64,000 bases of DNA from Rugalucina vietnamica (taxonomy: Eukaryota > Mollusca > Bivalvia > Lucinida > Lucinidae): the NCBI GenBank assembly GCA_964017185.1, contig OZ024876.1, positions 16,194,226 through 16,258,225 on the forward strand, given 5' to 3'. The notes below the pieces were generated by a model. It did no database searches. It saw only the letters and a program-made list of their open reading frames with translations, and had not been told where the DNA came from. Positions 21,701 to 33,784 of the stretch are shown here, piece by piece. The position numbers and the translations under genes were made by a program. The number at the start of each line of letters is the position of its first letter. Position 1 is the stretch's first letter.

Positions 21701-22368
21701 CATTCAATAACATTCGCTAGGTCCCGAGAGGTGTTGAAAACCGAGGGCTGTTCCCCGAGGGACCTAGCGTATGTTAATGAATGACAAAATCATTTTTGAT
21801 CGCTATAATTGCATGAATTCTGCAGAAACGGAAGAAATGATGGTGCACTATATTTTACAGCCTCATCACATTTTCATACGCGTAAAACCTTTCGTTTTTA
21901 TGCTCGTCCCGGGCGGACTTCAGTTTCTCATTATTAGCACGTGCTTTGCGTGGCGCCCGGTAACGAGCATAAGTAAAAGCCATGTATTAACAGCACGTGC
22001 GTGCGTGAATTGCAATATTAATGCATGGCTTTCTTTTCATTAAAAAACAGCTGTTAATATCGTGTGACACGGGTATTTATGCAATAATATAGCATTTGTC
22101 GTGCGAACGTGCTGTTAATTTTATTTATGCTCGTTCCCCGGTAACGAGCATAAATAAAAGACATGCAAAGCACGTGCTGACGAGAACTAAAGTCCGCCGC
22201 CGGAACAAGCATAAGAATGAAAACTTTAACACGTATGAAAATGTGATGAGGTAAAATATAGTGCACCATTATTGTGCAGAATTTATGCAATAATAGCGAG
22301 CGGCAAAAATGATTGTGTCATTCATTAACATTCGCTAGGTCCAGAGGAGAGTGTTGAAAACCGAGGGC
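21701..22368. mobile_element. Palindromic element with terminal hairpin, about 670 bp
   Basis: The left end is a hairpin (CATTCAATAACATTCGCTAG and complement, 21701-21783). The interior is itself a broad inverted repeat: ATGGTGCACTATATTTTAC and CTCATCACATTTTCATACG near 21840-21880 face their complements near 22235-22270. The right end repeats the hairpin arm and half its loop in direct orientation. Confidence 0.72.
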
Positions 22369-22460
22369 GTATATATTTATTTTGAATTGGATTCAGGTAT
22401 TGTTCAGGCAGCCATTTTGTTTGCACATGAAACAATATGCAAATTAACCATTTTTTGAAA

Positions 22461-22640
22461 ATGTCCAATATCAAAAATAAAATTATAGTATTTGTTTTGA
22501 AAGCCTGACGTCGTTTAATGAAACTTCGTGATGTATATTTTTGAGCCACCGGTCATTTTAATGAGATCATTTGGTTCAGTTAACAATGTCAGGCTTTTAA
22601 AACAAATATTGTTTTTTTTTTTATGTTTGATATTGGACAC
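22461..22640. mobile_element. Short TIR element (180 bp)
   Basis: The 50-bp arms run from TGTCCAATATCAAA and ATAGTATTTGTTTTGAAAG to their inverted counterparts ending TTTGATATTGGACA. Confidence 0.72.
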
Positions 22641-22802
22641 CTTAAGGCAAGGAAACTTTAATACTGGGTCACGCCAAAAGAAACCATGATGTATTGTCGG
22701 AAACGATACATTCTCACCGTACGGAATCGCTACTAGACTAGTGATTAGACTGTTTGAAAGTTACAGAAAATGCAGCGACTTCTGCACCGTGGCCACCAAA
22801 TC

Positions 22803-23206
22803 AAGGACGCTTAGGCGTAAAATTAGCTGTGTTTCCGCTAACATGCCGAAAAAATCAGGGTCGGTAGGTAGGCAAATCTTTTTATTTTTCTCTAATTTTT
22901 ATTTGTTGAAAACAGGTAAAAATTGATAATACGCAACTAAATCCATCTCAAATACTAGAAAATGACAAACATTGAAGTTTAAGATATAAAGAAAGTTAAA
23001 TAAAGTGATTTTAAATATTATTTTTGCAGTTTTGACTTAATTTTAAGTCATATGTCCATTTACCTGAACATTTCAAGGGTCAGTAGAGATGAAAAATCTT
23101 TTCTTTCAAAATGTCGATAAAATTAATAATGCAGGGTTGGCACATAAAATCTGGGCCAGTCGGGTTAGCGGAAACACAGCTATTTTTTTTTTTTTTCGTC
23201 CTTAAC
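22803..23206. mobile_element. Short TIR element (about 400 bp)
   Basis: The left end CAAGGACGCTTAGG, then TTAGCTGTGTTTCCGCTAAC, is inverted at the right as GTTAGCGGAAACACAGCTA, then a T14 run and CGTCCTTA. The centre is AT-rich and non-coding. Confidence 0.72.
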
Positions 23207-23335
23207 TGTGCCTGCAGCATTGCAGCTCAAATGTTCCATGCATATTAAAAAAAACAACGGAATGCAGTGGCTCAAATATCTACTTTGTTTACATATTGTA
23301 GGTCACCTGTAACATGTTTGTCATGCAACCATTAG

Positions 23336-23345
23336 TATAAAATAG
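23336..23345 (+). promoter_or_regulatory. Probable TATA box of the signal-peptide gene
   Basis: TATAAAATAG lies 66-75 bp upstream of the ATG at 23411, leaving room for a start site near 23365 and a 5' leader of about 45 bp. Confidence 0.45.
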
Positions 23346-23410
23346 ACGCCACGTTCATTTCAAAGACTCTTTTGCAAGACTTCAATTTTTGAACACACCG
23401 ATTCTGCGAG

Positions 23411-23572
23411 ATGCTCTCAATACGCATTGATTGCAAAGTCGTTTTTGTGTTGACGGTAATTACGACTGTCTGGGGCGTTCCGCGCCCAGAATGCTCTTAT
23501 CCTCAGCCGAGCGATAGTATTCTATTACCAAGGACTAGTGATTCCATACTACTCAGGGAATTTGACTCTCAG
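23411..23572 (+). CDS. First exon of a predicted secreted or membrane protein (signal peptide)
   Basis: The ATG opens an N-terminal signal peptide: a short basic start (MLSIRIDCK), a hydrophobic core (VVFVLTVITTVWG) and likely cleavage after about residue 22, followed by a Pro/Ser-rich segment with a direct repeat of SDSILL. The exon ends CTCTCAG|GTATGT, a strong donor, at phase 0 after 54 codons. Sequence beyond the donor runs into a P2 fragment and is not coding. The next phase-0 exon I can find on this strand is at 49980. Function unknown; the ectodomain pieces downstream do not match a family I recognise. Confidence 0.55.
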
Positions 23573-23598
23573 GTATGTATTAATGTGACTAATTTCTC

Positions 23599-23642
23599 GC
23601 CTATGCAGATTGTTGATTTTCCCACGGGGCGGCTGATATCTG
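23599..23642 (-). mobile_element. P2 fragment (terminus only)
   Basis: CGCCTATGCAGATTGTTG and TTTTCCCACGGGGCGGCT match the outer part of P2; the rest is gone. It lies 27 bp inside intron 1. Confidence 0.55.
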
Positions 23643-23774
23643 TTTTAAAACCGGCATATCTTTTGCTAATGCTCACACTGATGTTGGACAACAGAATTCA
23701 TTTTCCCCCATTTAATTCGACATACACGGTGATTAATAAAGGAAGCGCTTTTTGCACCCGATTTACCCACATAG

Positions 23775-24395
23775 CATAGTTGATTGGGGCCGGAGCTTCT
23801 TGTCTCTTGCCTGGCCCACCGGGGTCCAACTGGTGTTTTTCTTTTGCTCCGGAGTTAGTATGTTATTCGGCGCCCAGGGATCTCCATCGTCGGGCAGCTT
23901 ACTCAATCTGTGAGTCCTGGTTTTTGATTCATCAGGATGTTTATCATGATTTATTTGTTTGTTCTTGATGATTCATTGACTAGTTAGAGATTCACCACGA
24001 TGACCGAAGAACCACTGCAGAAGCTGAGGGTGAGGTTAGGCGCCTGTAAAACCGGTTTAAGCCCGCCAGTGACTTTGTGTTACTGATCGTTCCAAGGCGA
24101 TACTTATGTGGTGGTTCTTTTTGTTTTATGTCTTGGTGTTTAAAATATTTTTATGCTGTTGGCGCCTTATGTGTGTTTTCATGGTTTTAGTTAAGTTAAG
24201 GTAACTGAGTGGCCACCTATTGGGAAAATAGCTGCTCATTCGGCTTACGATATGTTTCATGGTATAAGTGCCTGATTGTTGGTTTGGTTTTTTCCCACCT
24301 CGGTATTTGGAGTGGGAATCTTTTTCTGATTGCGCTTTTTCCTGATCTTTGCCTACTTGTACCTTTTAATAGATTAGTCTGTCGTAATGGAACAA
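23775..24395 (+). mobile_element. 3' end of YLDD-RT retroelement (copy B)
   Basis: It matches the non-coding 3' part of the copy at 29092-30800 from GGGGCCGGAGCTTCTTGTC through TCCGGAGTTAGTA, CGTTCCAAGGCGATACTT and GTGGCCACCTATTGGG to GCCTACTTGTACC. No RT codons precede it. Confidence 0.72.
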
Positions 24396-25310
24396 TCCAA
24401 AAGTGCACCTGCTGGAACGAGTATAAAAGGCGAGAGCAGGGACATTTGCGGTTCAGTTTGTGCTTGAGACCATAAGAGGTAACATTGTTGGTTTTCCTGT
24501 TGAGTAACACTTTGGGCCGAAATGGTAACAAACTATTGGCACAGTTCTCTGAGTGTAACCTAGCTGTACGGAGAGGACGAGATAGTAGTCTACAATTAGT
24601 TGTCGGGCTTGTTGCTGTGTTACTCTTTATGTGCAGCTCTAGGTTTGTAGAGAGCCCGTTGGGCTAATCAGTTCAGGTACTTTGGGCCAGAATGACAACA
24701 GACTCTTTGTGAAGTCTCGCTTCACCAAGATGGAAGTACATCAGCTTGTTATTAGAGCTCGGGAAGCTGACTGTGTGTCCAGAGACAGCGTTGGGTCTCT
24801 GTGGTAAATATAAGTGTGAAAGCTAAGGGCACTGAGAAAGGGAGCTGGAACATAGTTGTATTTTGTAAATTGTTCATACTTACGTTTAATACTAATTCCT
24901 ATTGATTCTTTGGTCAAAGCAAAACATTTTTAAATCATTGGTAATAAAAATAATTGTTAGATCCTTTGGAAGCAGTAAAACATTAAAAGCGAGAAGATGG
25001 GCCATATTGTACAATTTCGGGTAATGAACCTTCATCAGTGACCCTTTACAAAACTGGCAGTGAAAGCCAGACATTTTTGCTGCAATTTCAATAATTTACA
25101 TCTGTGTAGCCTAAATCAAAGACTCATAATCCCAAAGGGACCAAATAATCGAAATACAGTTAAGAAGATGATTCTTAACGAACAATATATTTGAAATACT
25201 CCAAATATATTCACATATCCCAAAGGATCAAAAGAAAAATTATCGTAAGGCAAAGTAGCCAAAAAGAAAATAAATATTATCTAATTTTCACATCAGTTTT
25301 AATGTAAGTA
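24396..25310. other. Unassigned segment with a promoter-like TATAAAAGG
   Basis: TATAAAAGG at 24422 with GC-richer downstream sequence would fit an LTR or retroelement promoter, but I find no second copy or TG...CA boundaries. The remainder to 25310 shows no domain. Confidence 0.3.
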
Positions 25311-27735
25311 AGTAAGTAAGTAAGTAATAGTTTATTAATGTGTCACATATTATTATATACAGACATACTATACATATAAAACGTTACTTATGATAATAAC
25401 ATCCAGCCATAAAGGCTTATGAGACACGCTATAAGCTGTGCATTGCATTAAAACTCTATATTAAAATGCATGTAAAACATGTTCTAGTTTAAGATAAAAC
25501 AATTTCAATCCGCATTATTGAATGGACATGTAATGTAATCATAGTTTTAAGACGCATAAGACCATTTTAGTTAAAAAAAAGAATAAAATGTGTATAGAAG
25601 TGTATTCATTTTATACATATTCAAAATTAGAGTGACATATTGAACGGACAACGGTTCACTGCATGCGCTTTCTTCGAGCGATCATTTGTAGTAATGTAGA
25701 GGAAAAATATGTTGCATATTGACGTAATTCATAATAAAGATGAACTTATCATCCATTGATAGGGTGTGAAATGCTGTATTACAAGTTTGAGCCTTTTCAA
25801 ACAACGGACGTCTGAGATCGGAATAAAATTCACATACCATCAATAAATGAATTTCATCTTCTACGCAGTTATTCTGACAAAGTTTACATGTTCTTTCTAA
25901 GAGCGGCACCTTAGGTTTAGCGTAGCGACCAGTCTCAATATTAAGTGGTAAACTTGCACTTCTGAATTTGGCGGTGAGTCCTATCCATATTAATTTTCAC
26001 ATATGGTTCAGGAATTAGATCCGACTTATAAAGCCTATATGTACGCAGTTTATTGCCATTTTCTTGGCCACGATCATCCCAGAGATTATTTTTCCAACAA
26101 TCAATGTCTATAGCTTTCAGTTTTTCTGTAGCACATACCACCTTTTTCTTCGAGGAACAGTTTTTCGTTAAAAGGTCCTGGAGATCATTTTTACTCAAGA
26201 AATTTCTAAAACGACTCCCATGCTTTACCATGTGTACCTGACCATTGGAACACCTTTTTTACCAATCTTGCATCATCAGTGCTTTGAATTCAATTTTCTG
26301 TTTCATGTAACAACAGGTCCAGCCCATGTCGCCCCGCGATGCAATATTTGCAGCATTTTTACCTAAACCCGGAAAATACCTACATGCTTTGTTTTGTATA
26401 GTATTAATTTTCGATTGCTCACTCAGACCTCAAATACCTGCCCCGTAGAACAACACTGGATCGACCAGAGATTCACACAATTTGCTAAAAACACTGTAAT
26501 CCATGCCCCCAACATTCAAAAATTTAGTATACAATGCAGACAATGCCCTGCTTGCCGATTTAGCAAGTTCACAGACAGTAAATTTCATGTCGAGGTGCTC
26601 CTGGAACCACATTCCTAGGTATTTATACGAGTTTGTTATCTCTAGGTTTTTATTACCACATGTAAATTCAAAATTACATTGGTCTTTACCACTAGGTCGA
26701 AAGTGAATAACTTTAGTCTTGTCTTGATTAATTAGAAGTCTCAATTTTTGACACCATTCATTAAGAGTATCAAGCATACGCTGCAAAGACTGTTCAGTTG
26801 GTGCAATAAAGATAACATCATCTGCGTACAACAGAAGAGAAAATTGTTCACCATCAATATCAACACCGCACCCACGAGCATTTATATTTTCTGCTTAATC
26901 GTTCACATACAGGGCGAAAAGCGTTGGCGATAACCGACAGCCCTGCTTTACGCCAATATCAACATCTAGAAACTGAGTTATAAGACCGTTTACATTTATG
27001 GCACACTTCACATCACTGTAGAGCGATTTGACGGCATTTAGTATTCTACCATTAAGTCCCATTGCGTATAGTTTATACTATAAGCACTGGCGGTTAACGG
27101 TATCAAACGCCTTTTTTTGCGGCAACAAAGCAGGCGTAAGTTGGTAGTTTACGTTTAATTTACGTTTGTTGATAACGCTATACAGTGTATAAATGTGCTC
27201 CATACAGGACCTGTTTTGTCTGAAACCGTTTTGTTCCTCGACAAGAAAACTATTTTCTTCAATCCAATTTGACAACCTAATGTTTAATATATCCGCATAA
27301 ATTTTGCTTGTAATAGATATCGAAGTAATGCCTCGGTAGCTCAGAGGGTCACGTGGGTCTTTACCGTCCCCTTTTGGTATAGGTTTAATTAGCCCAATAT
27401 TCCATTCACTAGGCACAGTACCCGACTGAAAACAGAACGTTATTATTTTATGTAATGATTCGACACACACTGGATTTCGGAGAACTTCCGCGGGGATATT
27501 ATCTAACCCTGCGGCCTTCCGTAATTTCGCCCGCATAACACATTTCTCGACCTCCTCCATGGTAATATCTGCATTTAACGCTGATAAATCGACATTGTCA
27601 CGTTGAACGGTATTATTTTGTAATGCTTCTTTGACATTACGGTGATGAGTCTCATCGAACGTAACATCGCCGCTGTCTTGGAATAAATTTTGGTTGTCAT
27701 TTTTCCAGCGTGTAAGAACATCGCCGACATTTGTG
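25311..27735 (-). pseudogene. Decayed LINE, minus strand (LINE-B), 5' truncated
   Basis: Read on the minus strand, this is the ORF2 of a non-LTR retrotransposon broken by frameshifts. From 27735 it gives the RT approach segment (AGLDNIPAEVL, LIKPIPKGDGKDPR, SYRGITSISITSKIY, EEQNGFRQNRSCMEHI), interrupted near 27100 at KAFDTVNRQ. The catalytic box MYADDVIFIAP lies at about 26800-26831, followed by INQDKTKVIHF and SYKYLGMWF. The C-terminus has a CCHC finger (CKLCQN...HLLMVC) at about 25830-25895. The 3' end has TTTATTA-type poly(A) signal sequence and a (TTAC)n tail, visible as GTAAGTAAGTAAG at 25311. The endonuclease region is absent. It lies head to head with LINE-A. Confidence 0.85.
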
Positions 27736-28149
27736 TATTACTATATAAGGCTTTGGCAGCGGCTAGCCCTTAAGCAATGGCTGCACGAGCCAGTAGTTCT
27801 ACACAAGTAGTGACCGCTCGGAGTTGTTTCCTTGATATTTCGTTACACTACGTAACAGTACAATTCACGCACAATTCTGGACATATCAAGTTTTGTTCTA
27901 TGTAACGTTGAGCATATATCGCTTGAATGCGCTTTGACCCAGTCAACAATGCTTAAGCTATATCGCTTTCGGCTATCATGACCAAGGACACATTTTAGCC
28001 TTCGTTGAGTTGGAATAAAAAATGAAGATTTTTAATATACGAAATCTAAAACTCCATGTATCATATTGTGAAACTGGGGAAGGGTCGTTGTGTTGCAGTT
28101 ACCATCATTGTCGATTAATGTATAAGCATTCTTATTTTTTTAGTTTACA
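27736..28149. other. Spacer between two divergent LINE remnants
   Basis: No repeat family or convincing coding sequence; the open frame starting at 28022 becomes LINE-like only after about 28150. Confidence 0.4.
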
Positions 28150-29091
28150 AATAAGCTTTATCCCAAACAAATACAGCGAATTACTAAGCGAGTTTTTGAT
28201 AAATATGAATTGTTGCATACTGAAAGGTAGAAACATGTTGTCAAACGATTTTACTTGTATAAAAGGTCAAGCTGCCTCTGTGGTTGACTACTGTTTGATT
28301 CCGCATGAAGATCTCAATAAATTCTCAGAATTCAGTGTTCATAAAACGACAGATCTTATAAATGACATTAACATTATTGACACATTAGAACCGAAAAACT
28401 CTAAACCAGACCACTCTATTCTAACTTGGAAAAAATTATCTGCAAACCTGACAGGCTCCTTGACGATGATCCTATTGAAATAACTAAGTTCATTAGTGAT
28501 TTCACAAGTGATTTTTGTTAGATAAACGCGAAGATTAACAGATTTTATAGAAAAGCTCGAAAATGGTACACGAAATCAAAGTGACGCAGGTTTTGAAAAT
28601 TTATTAAATTGTAATAGTAATTTTTCTAACTTTCCTGATAAATCGCAAGAACACAGAGACTACATTTATTTCTTTTATGCTGGCATTAGTACGGCAGACT
28701 TAATATTAGCAATACGGAGTCTAAAAATAATATAGAGGTAGGCATTGGTGATTTACCAGCAGAAGTTTTAAAGAGTGATAATTTGCTCGATACATTACAT
28801 GCATTATTTAATAAATGTTTCACTACAGGTATAATACCGAGCGCTTGGAAACAAGGCATCATCAATCAAATTCCAAAATCAACAATGGCTGACCGAACAG
28901 ATCCATTAAACTACCACGGCATCACACTAACGGCATCTGTTTATAAACTTTACTGTATAATTTTGAACAATAGGCTAAGCAATTGGGAAACTGAAAACTC
29001 AGTGATAGCAGACAATCAGAATGGGTTTAGAAAGCAACGCAGCACGATAGATCATATTTCTTCACTAACCTCAACTACAGAAACACGAAAA
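28150..29091 (+). pseudogene. Decayed LINE, plus strand (LINE-A), segment 1: endonuclease end and RT start
   Basis: The end of an APE-type endonuclease is visible at about 28262-28440 (ASVVDYCLIPHEDLN and PDHSILTW, the SDH-box position). After a degenerate stretch the RT begins at about 28740 (GDLPAEVLK, TGIIPSAWKQGIINQIPKS, NYHGITLTASVYK, DNQNGFRKQRSTIDHI). The frame stops at 29097, where an RT retroelement is inserted. The rest of LINE-A continues at 30800. Confidence 0.85.
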
Positions 29092-30694
29092 CTTTAATCT
29101 AATGAAAGAAAAACTTCTGGATTTGATAGAGTGGACCTTCAAAAGGGCATTAAAAAACTATGGTTCACTTTATTTGGCATGTAATGACAGAAAGGCTTTT
29201 TTCACTTCCTCTGACCAAAGTCGGTATACACTTTGGTCATGTCAGAATATGTGCGACGCCTTATCCTATCTCCTGGATAATATCTATATTAGATTTAGGA
29301 CCAAGTTATACAAACAAATTGTTGGAATTCCGAATGGTACAAGTTGCGCACCTCTCGTAGCTGTTTTATTTTTATACCACTACGAAAGAGATTTCATGGA
29401 TTCTCTTAACCATGATAATCAAGCTGATGTTATCGAGGCTTTTAATTCCACTTCTAGGTACCTCGATGACCTTTTGAACATTGACAACCCTTATTTTGAA
29501 GGTATGGTCAATCAAATTTATCCATCTGAACTACAGTTGAACAAAGCCAGTATCTCGGATAACGAAGCCCCCTTTTTAGATCTACATCTTTCTGTTGCAA
29601 ATGGATTTGTTTCTTCTAAAATTTATGATAAACGCGATGACTTTGATATTGATATAGTAAATTTTCCGTATTTGGATGGTGACGTTCCTCGTCGCGCTTC
29701 TTATGGTGTATTTATTTCGCAACTTATTAGGTTAGCTAGAGTCTGCAATCATGTTACAGACTTCAACGCTCGAAATAAATGTTAAACGGCCAAACTTCTC
29801 AAACAGGGCTATCGGTATCATAAACTTCGAAAAACCTTTTCTAAATTTTATCGTAGACACTATGAATTGATTTCCAAATACAATGTTGGGTTAAAGACGC
29901 TTTTAAATGAGGGTCTCTCGGAACCAGAATTTTATGGTGACTTGGTTTACAAATTTAAGAAACTTATAGGAAGTAATGATTTTTCTTTTCAGTTTAGAAA
30001 AATCATAACACGTTACAGACGTATAGGTTATAACTTGAATGTTATGCGACAGTCTGCATGCTTAGTTTTTAACCCAGTCATGGTTGATAACTATGCTGCC
30101 TTCTTTAATTGCACGCCAGTGGGTCGGGCGTCAGACTCTATGATGGCCCCGACTTAAGGCTATTCATTTTAGTTGGTTGGGGCCGGAGCTTCTTGTCTGT
30201 TGCTTGGCCCACCGGGGTCCAACTGATGTTTTTCTTTTGCTCCGGAGTTAGTAAGTTATTCGGCGCCCAGGGATCTCTATCGTCGGGCAGCTTACTGAAT
30301 CTGTGGGTCCTGGTTTTTGATTCATCAGGACGTTTATCATGATTTATTTGTTTGTTCTTGATGATTCATTGACTAGCTAGAGATTCACCACGAGGACCAA
30401 AGAACTAACAAAATGTTATGAGACACTGCAGAAGCTGAGGGTGGGGTTATGGCCATGTAAAATCGATTTAAGCCCGCCAGTAACTTTGTGTTGCTGATCG
30501 TTCCAAGTCCATACTTCTGTGGTGGTTCTTTTTGTTTTATGTCTTGGTGTTTAAAATTTTTGTGCTGTTGGCGCCTTATGTATGTTTTCATATTTTTTGT
30601 TAAGTTAAGGTAACTGAGTGGCCACCTATTGGGAAAATAGCTGCTCATTCGGCTTACGAAATGTTTTCATGGTATAAGTGTCTGATTGTTAGTT

Positions 30695-30733
<39 letters not shown>

Positions 30734-30800
30734 AGTTGGAATCTTTTTCTGATTGCGCCTTTTCCTGATATTTGCCTACTTGTACCTTTTTATAATAAAG
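29092..30800 (+). mobile_element. YLDD-RT retroelement inserted in LINE-A (copy C)
   Basis: The element interrupts the LINE-A RT just before its motif A. It has a coding part (29102-30157) and a 640-bp non-coding 3' part shared with the copies at 52, 23775, 37760, 51205 and 54990. A T-run of about 39 nt lies at 30694-30732. The 5' end is truncated because the RT begins mid-domain. Class is uncertain: the YLDD box and the FLDL segment suit Penelope-like RTs, but no GIY-YIG endonuclease is present. Confidence 0.75.
29102..30157 (+). pseudogene. RT fragment with YLDD box (one in-frame stop)
   Basis: The reading frame starts mid-RT with a weak finger region. It then shows VGIPNGTSCAPLVAVLFLYH (primer-grip-side motif), the catalytic box STSRYLDDLLNID, and the following APFLDLHLSVANG strand. 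A long basic C-terminal part (YHKLRKTFSKFYRRHYE, RYRRIGYNLNVMRQ) ends SDSMMAPT. A single TAA at 29783-29785 interrupts an otherwise continuous frame of about 351 codons. The GTSCAP motif and YLDD are intact, the N-terminal fingers are missing and no endonuclease is seen. Probably inactive. Confidence 0.78.
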
Positions 30801-31830
30801 ACACCTTTGCTGCATTTATCTACTTCACAAAAAGCTTACGATAGTATAGATAGGGGAATCCTGTTCGCAAAACTTTCAAATTTAGGCATCTCGGGATTAA
30901 TGTATAATGCACTATTATCAATTAATGACAACGTCCGATGTTCCGTGAGAATAAACGGAAAACTCACTGAATTGTTTAATGTAAGCTGTGGCTTGAAACA
31001 GGGTTGTTCTCTTTCCAGCATTCTTTTTAATTTATACATCAACGATTTAATTATTAAGATAAACTCTTTAGACATTGGCATTGAAATTGACGGGGAAAAT
31101 GTAGGCATTTTAGCCTATGCGGATGACGTTGTCTTACTCGCAGAAAATGAACATGAACTCCAACTATTAATCAACGAACTTAACACATTTGGTGCGATAA
31201 TAATAGGTTGGAAGTAAACGTCAGCAAATCCAAATAATTAATTTTAAAAATCGATCAAAACCTTTAAGCACTGTAGAATTTAGATACGGACATAAAACGC
31301 TAGAAACAGTATCTATATTTATCTTGGTTTACTTTTATCAGAACAGTTAAAGTACGCGAAAAATGGCAAAACAGGTCGCAAACTTAGCAAGCAGGGCGCT
31401 GAGCCTTCTCATTACAAAATTCAAAACGGCAGGCGGATTACTTTTTTCGACGTTTACAAAGTTATACAACAGTACAGTATTGAGCGTAATAAACTACGGT
31501 GCATCAATTTGGGGGTGTAGACAATTTTCATTCGTTAAAGCAGAACAAAACCGCGCACTTAGATTCTTTCTTGGTGTCGGAAGATACAAATGTATGCACC
31601 TAATGCTGCCGTTAATGACGATTCAGGCTGGGACTCGATATACCCAATACAATGGCGATGCGTAATGAATCAATGGTGTAGAATAAAGCTCATGGATCTC
31701 TTAGAATTTACCAATAATCCGTAAACTACGGCAACTTCCGAAGTAAAAACTGGGCATACAGAATTAAGCAACTGATGGATGATTACCTTACGGGAGATTC
31801 TTTACGGGAGATATTTTTCCTACGGGATCA
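30800..31830 (+). pseudogene. LINE-A segment 2: RT palm and thumb
   Basis: LINE-A resumes with motif A (AFIYFTKAYDSIDRG, one frameshift), where the usual Asp of the F-I-D-F motif reads Tyr. It continues with LKQGCSLSSILFNLYINDL, the catalytic AYADDVVLLAENEHE at about 31107-31150, then a frameshifted thumb (KQVANLASRALSLLITKF, YGASIWGCR at about 31495). The frame then decays until the next insertion at 31848. Confidence 0.85.
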
Positions 31831-31847
31831 GAAAACATAAATATATT

Positions 31848-32825
31848 TAACGACACTTCCAACGCTACCAATATAGTTTTGCTGTAATTCCAAAACTGCT
31901 TGAGATATTAAAACGAAATTTGCAGGGACGTTAGAAAAATTCATAAGACGTCTATCGAGGTCACATTTGTGCCTGCAAACCTTTATTATCAAACGTCTCG
32001 GGCGTTTGAACACACCAAACCTCATTTTCAAAAGTCGCAAAACGAGGGTGCTTGAAAACAACATTATTTCATTGTTTATAGTACATCCATTCATGGAAAA
32101 AGTTGAAAGCTACAATATCACAGCAAATTATTCATTTGATCCAATCAACTAATATTGAGTATAACCGACATAGAATGACGGACTGGTGGCGTCTACGCAT
32201 CGAAGCCACGACCGCATACAAGTACACTGCGAAATAGTGTTCCACACATCCCTAACAGATTGCTCAGACTGTCTTACAATGGCAGTGTTTCGTCTATTTA
32301 ATACTCTAAAGATAATGGCCCAGATATGCTTGTTTGGATTTTGAATCAGGCAAGTTTGCCATGATGGTCACGGTAAAATAATCACTCTGCTTGGCAAAAG
32401 GTTTACAGTCATGGACGCATGTATATATGCTGTATGAAACATCGCAACGTCGTGCATCAAACGCATACCCCTATGATTTCTTTTAGATATTATGCAGTCC
32501 GTGTATGTAAGTTTTCTTCTCAGACCTGTTATTCTTTTATGTGTGGTGAAAACAAAAGAAAAGAAAGAAACAACAGAGAGTGAAAAACGGAGAAACTTTT
32601 GTGAAGACCAGTTTTTGCATCATGTGACTTTTGTGACTTTTAAAATTATGGGTTGTCTAGTATACAAACGAATAACAACAAAATGTCGTAACCATTTTCG
32701 ATAAACTTTACATCAATGTTTGTGTCATTGGCTGATGAAACTATGGCAAAAATTTCAAGAAAATTGCTTTGTCCGTTTTCGAGATGTTGAAAATTCTTTA
32801 TCGGTAGCGTTGGAAGTGTCGTTAA
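31848..32825. mobile_element. TIR element (978 bp) inserted in LINE-A
   Basis: The left end TTAACGACACTTCCAACGCT is inverted exactly at the right end (AGCGTTGGAAGTGTCGTTAA). The interior has no transposase frame. The LINE-A C-terminus lies beyond it. Confidence 0.75.
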
Positions 32826-32878
32826 GTATAAAAACTTTATTATAAATCGAATAAGTGAGTATATAAAAACGCAGGATA

Positions 32879-33155
32879 CATGAGGAAAACATGCCCATGT
32901 ATTGAATACCCCCTTAAACCCCACTTTTATATAGAAAAACTGGGGTATGCAGTGGTTTACCTTTTTTTCTTATTTTTGCTCCAAAACATAGATCGTGGGT
33001 ACTCCTTAGAACCGCCTCGCCAAGGCGGTTCTAACGTGTACCCACAATCTATGTTCTGAGCAAAAATAAGAAAAATATCAAAGAATTTCTGCTGCAAATC
33101 TTCATTTTTTACAACTTTAAAAATCTCTGTATATTGCATGGGCTTGTTTTCGTAA
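32879..33155 (-). mobile_element. Palindromic element P1, copy 17
   Basis: It is full length and minus-oriented; the core reads ACCGCCTCGCCAAGGCGGTT. It lies between the 978-bp TIR element and the LINE-A C-terminus. Confidence 0.85.
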
Positions 33156-33164
33156 AAATCAAAC

Positions 33165-33700
33165 ATGGATACACGACATAACAAGGCTCGAAGCAAGATG
33201 TGGGAATGGACGAAATAAACTAAGAACGTATAAACTTTTCAAAATCGCATACAAAGAAGAAAACTATGTTAAAATAATCATGCAGAGAAATCATAGAAGC
33301 GCGTCTGCAAAATTTAGAATGGGAATAGCACCTTTGAGGATATGAACGCTTAAATGAAGAAGAAAGAACATGCTTTCATTGCACGGATACCATAGAATCA
33401 GAAGAACATGTCTTGCTAGATTGTCCGTTATACCATTAAATTAGGGAGCCTTGGTTTGCAAAATTAAGTCAGCATGTACCAGACTTTTATACAAAAACAA
33501 GACAGAATTAATTATTTTGCATTTTTAGCTGTGAAATAATTCCAGTAATAAGGTTAAATGCCAAAATCTGCAGCGGCATTTTATCGGAAAGACGCAAAGA
33601 ACTATATAAATAATCATTTACCATTTCAGAAGGTTGTACATATTAGGATTCATGTACCTTTTTGTTGTTTTGGTGAATTGTATATAATTATTTGTTATGT
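33165..33700 (+). pseudogene. LINE-A segment 3: C-terminus with CCHC finger
   Basis: Plus-strand frames give NGRNKLRTYKLFKIAYK, then FRMGIAPLRI, a stop, and a CCHC finger CFHCTDTIESEEHVLLDCPL at about 33370-33430. The order matches the C-terminus of LINE-B and of the intact LINE at 48.2 kb. A/T-rich trailing sequence follows; the exact 3' end is unclear. Confidence 0.78.
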
Positions 33701-33784
33701 GTTTTTGAATGGATGCCTCCATATGTCTGTAACGTTTTTTTGTATAACTGTAATAGTTGAGGCTTTTTGAAAAAAGTAACTCAA

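Noticed and set aside
24396-24880. Solo LTR of a retrovirus-like element
   Set aside because: A TATAAAAGG is present but I found no TG...CA ends, target duplication, second copy or gag/pol nearby.
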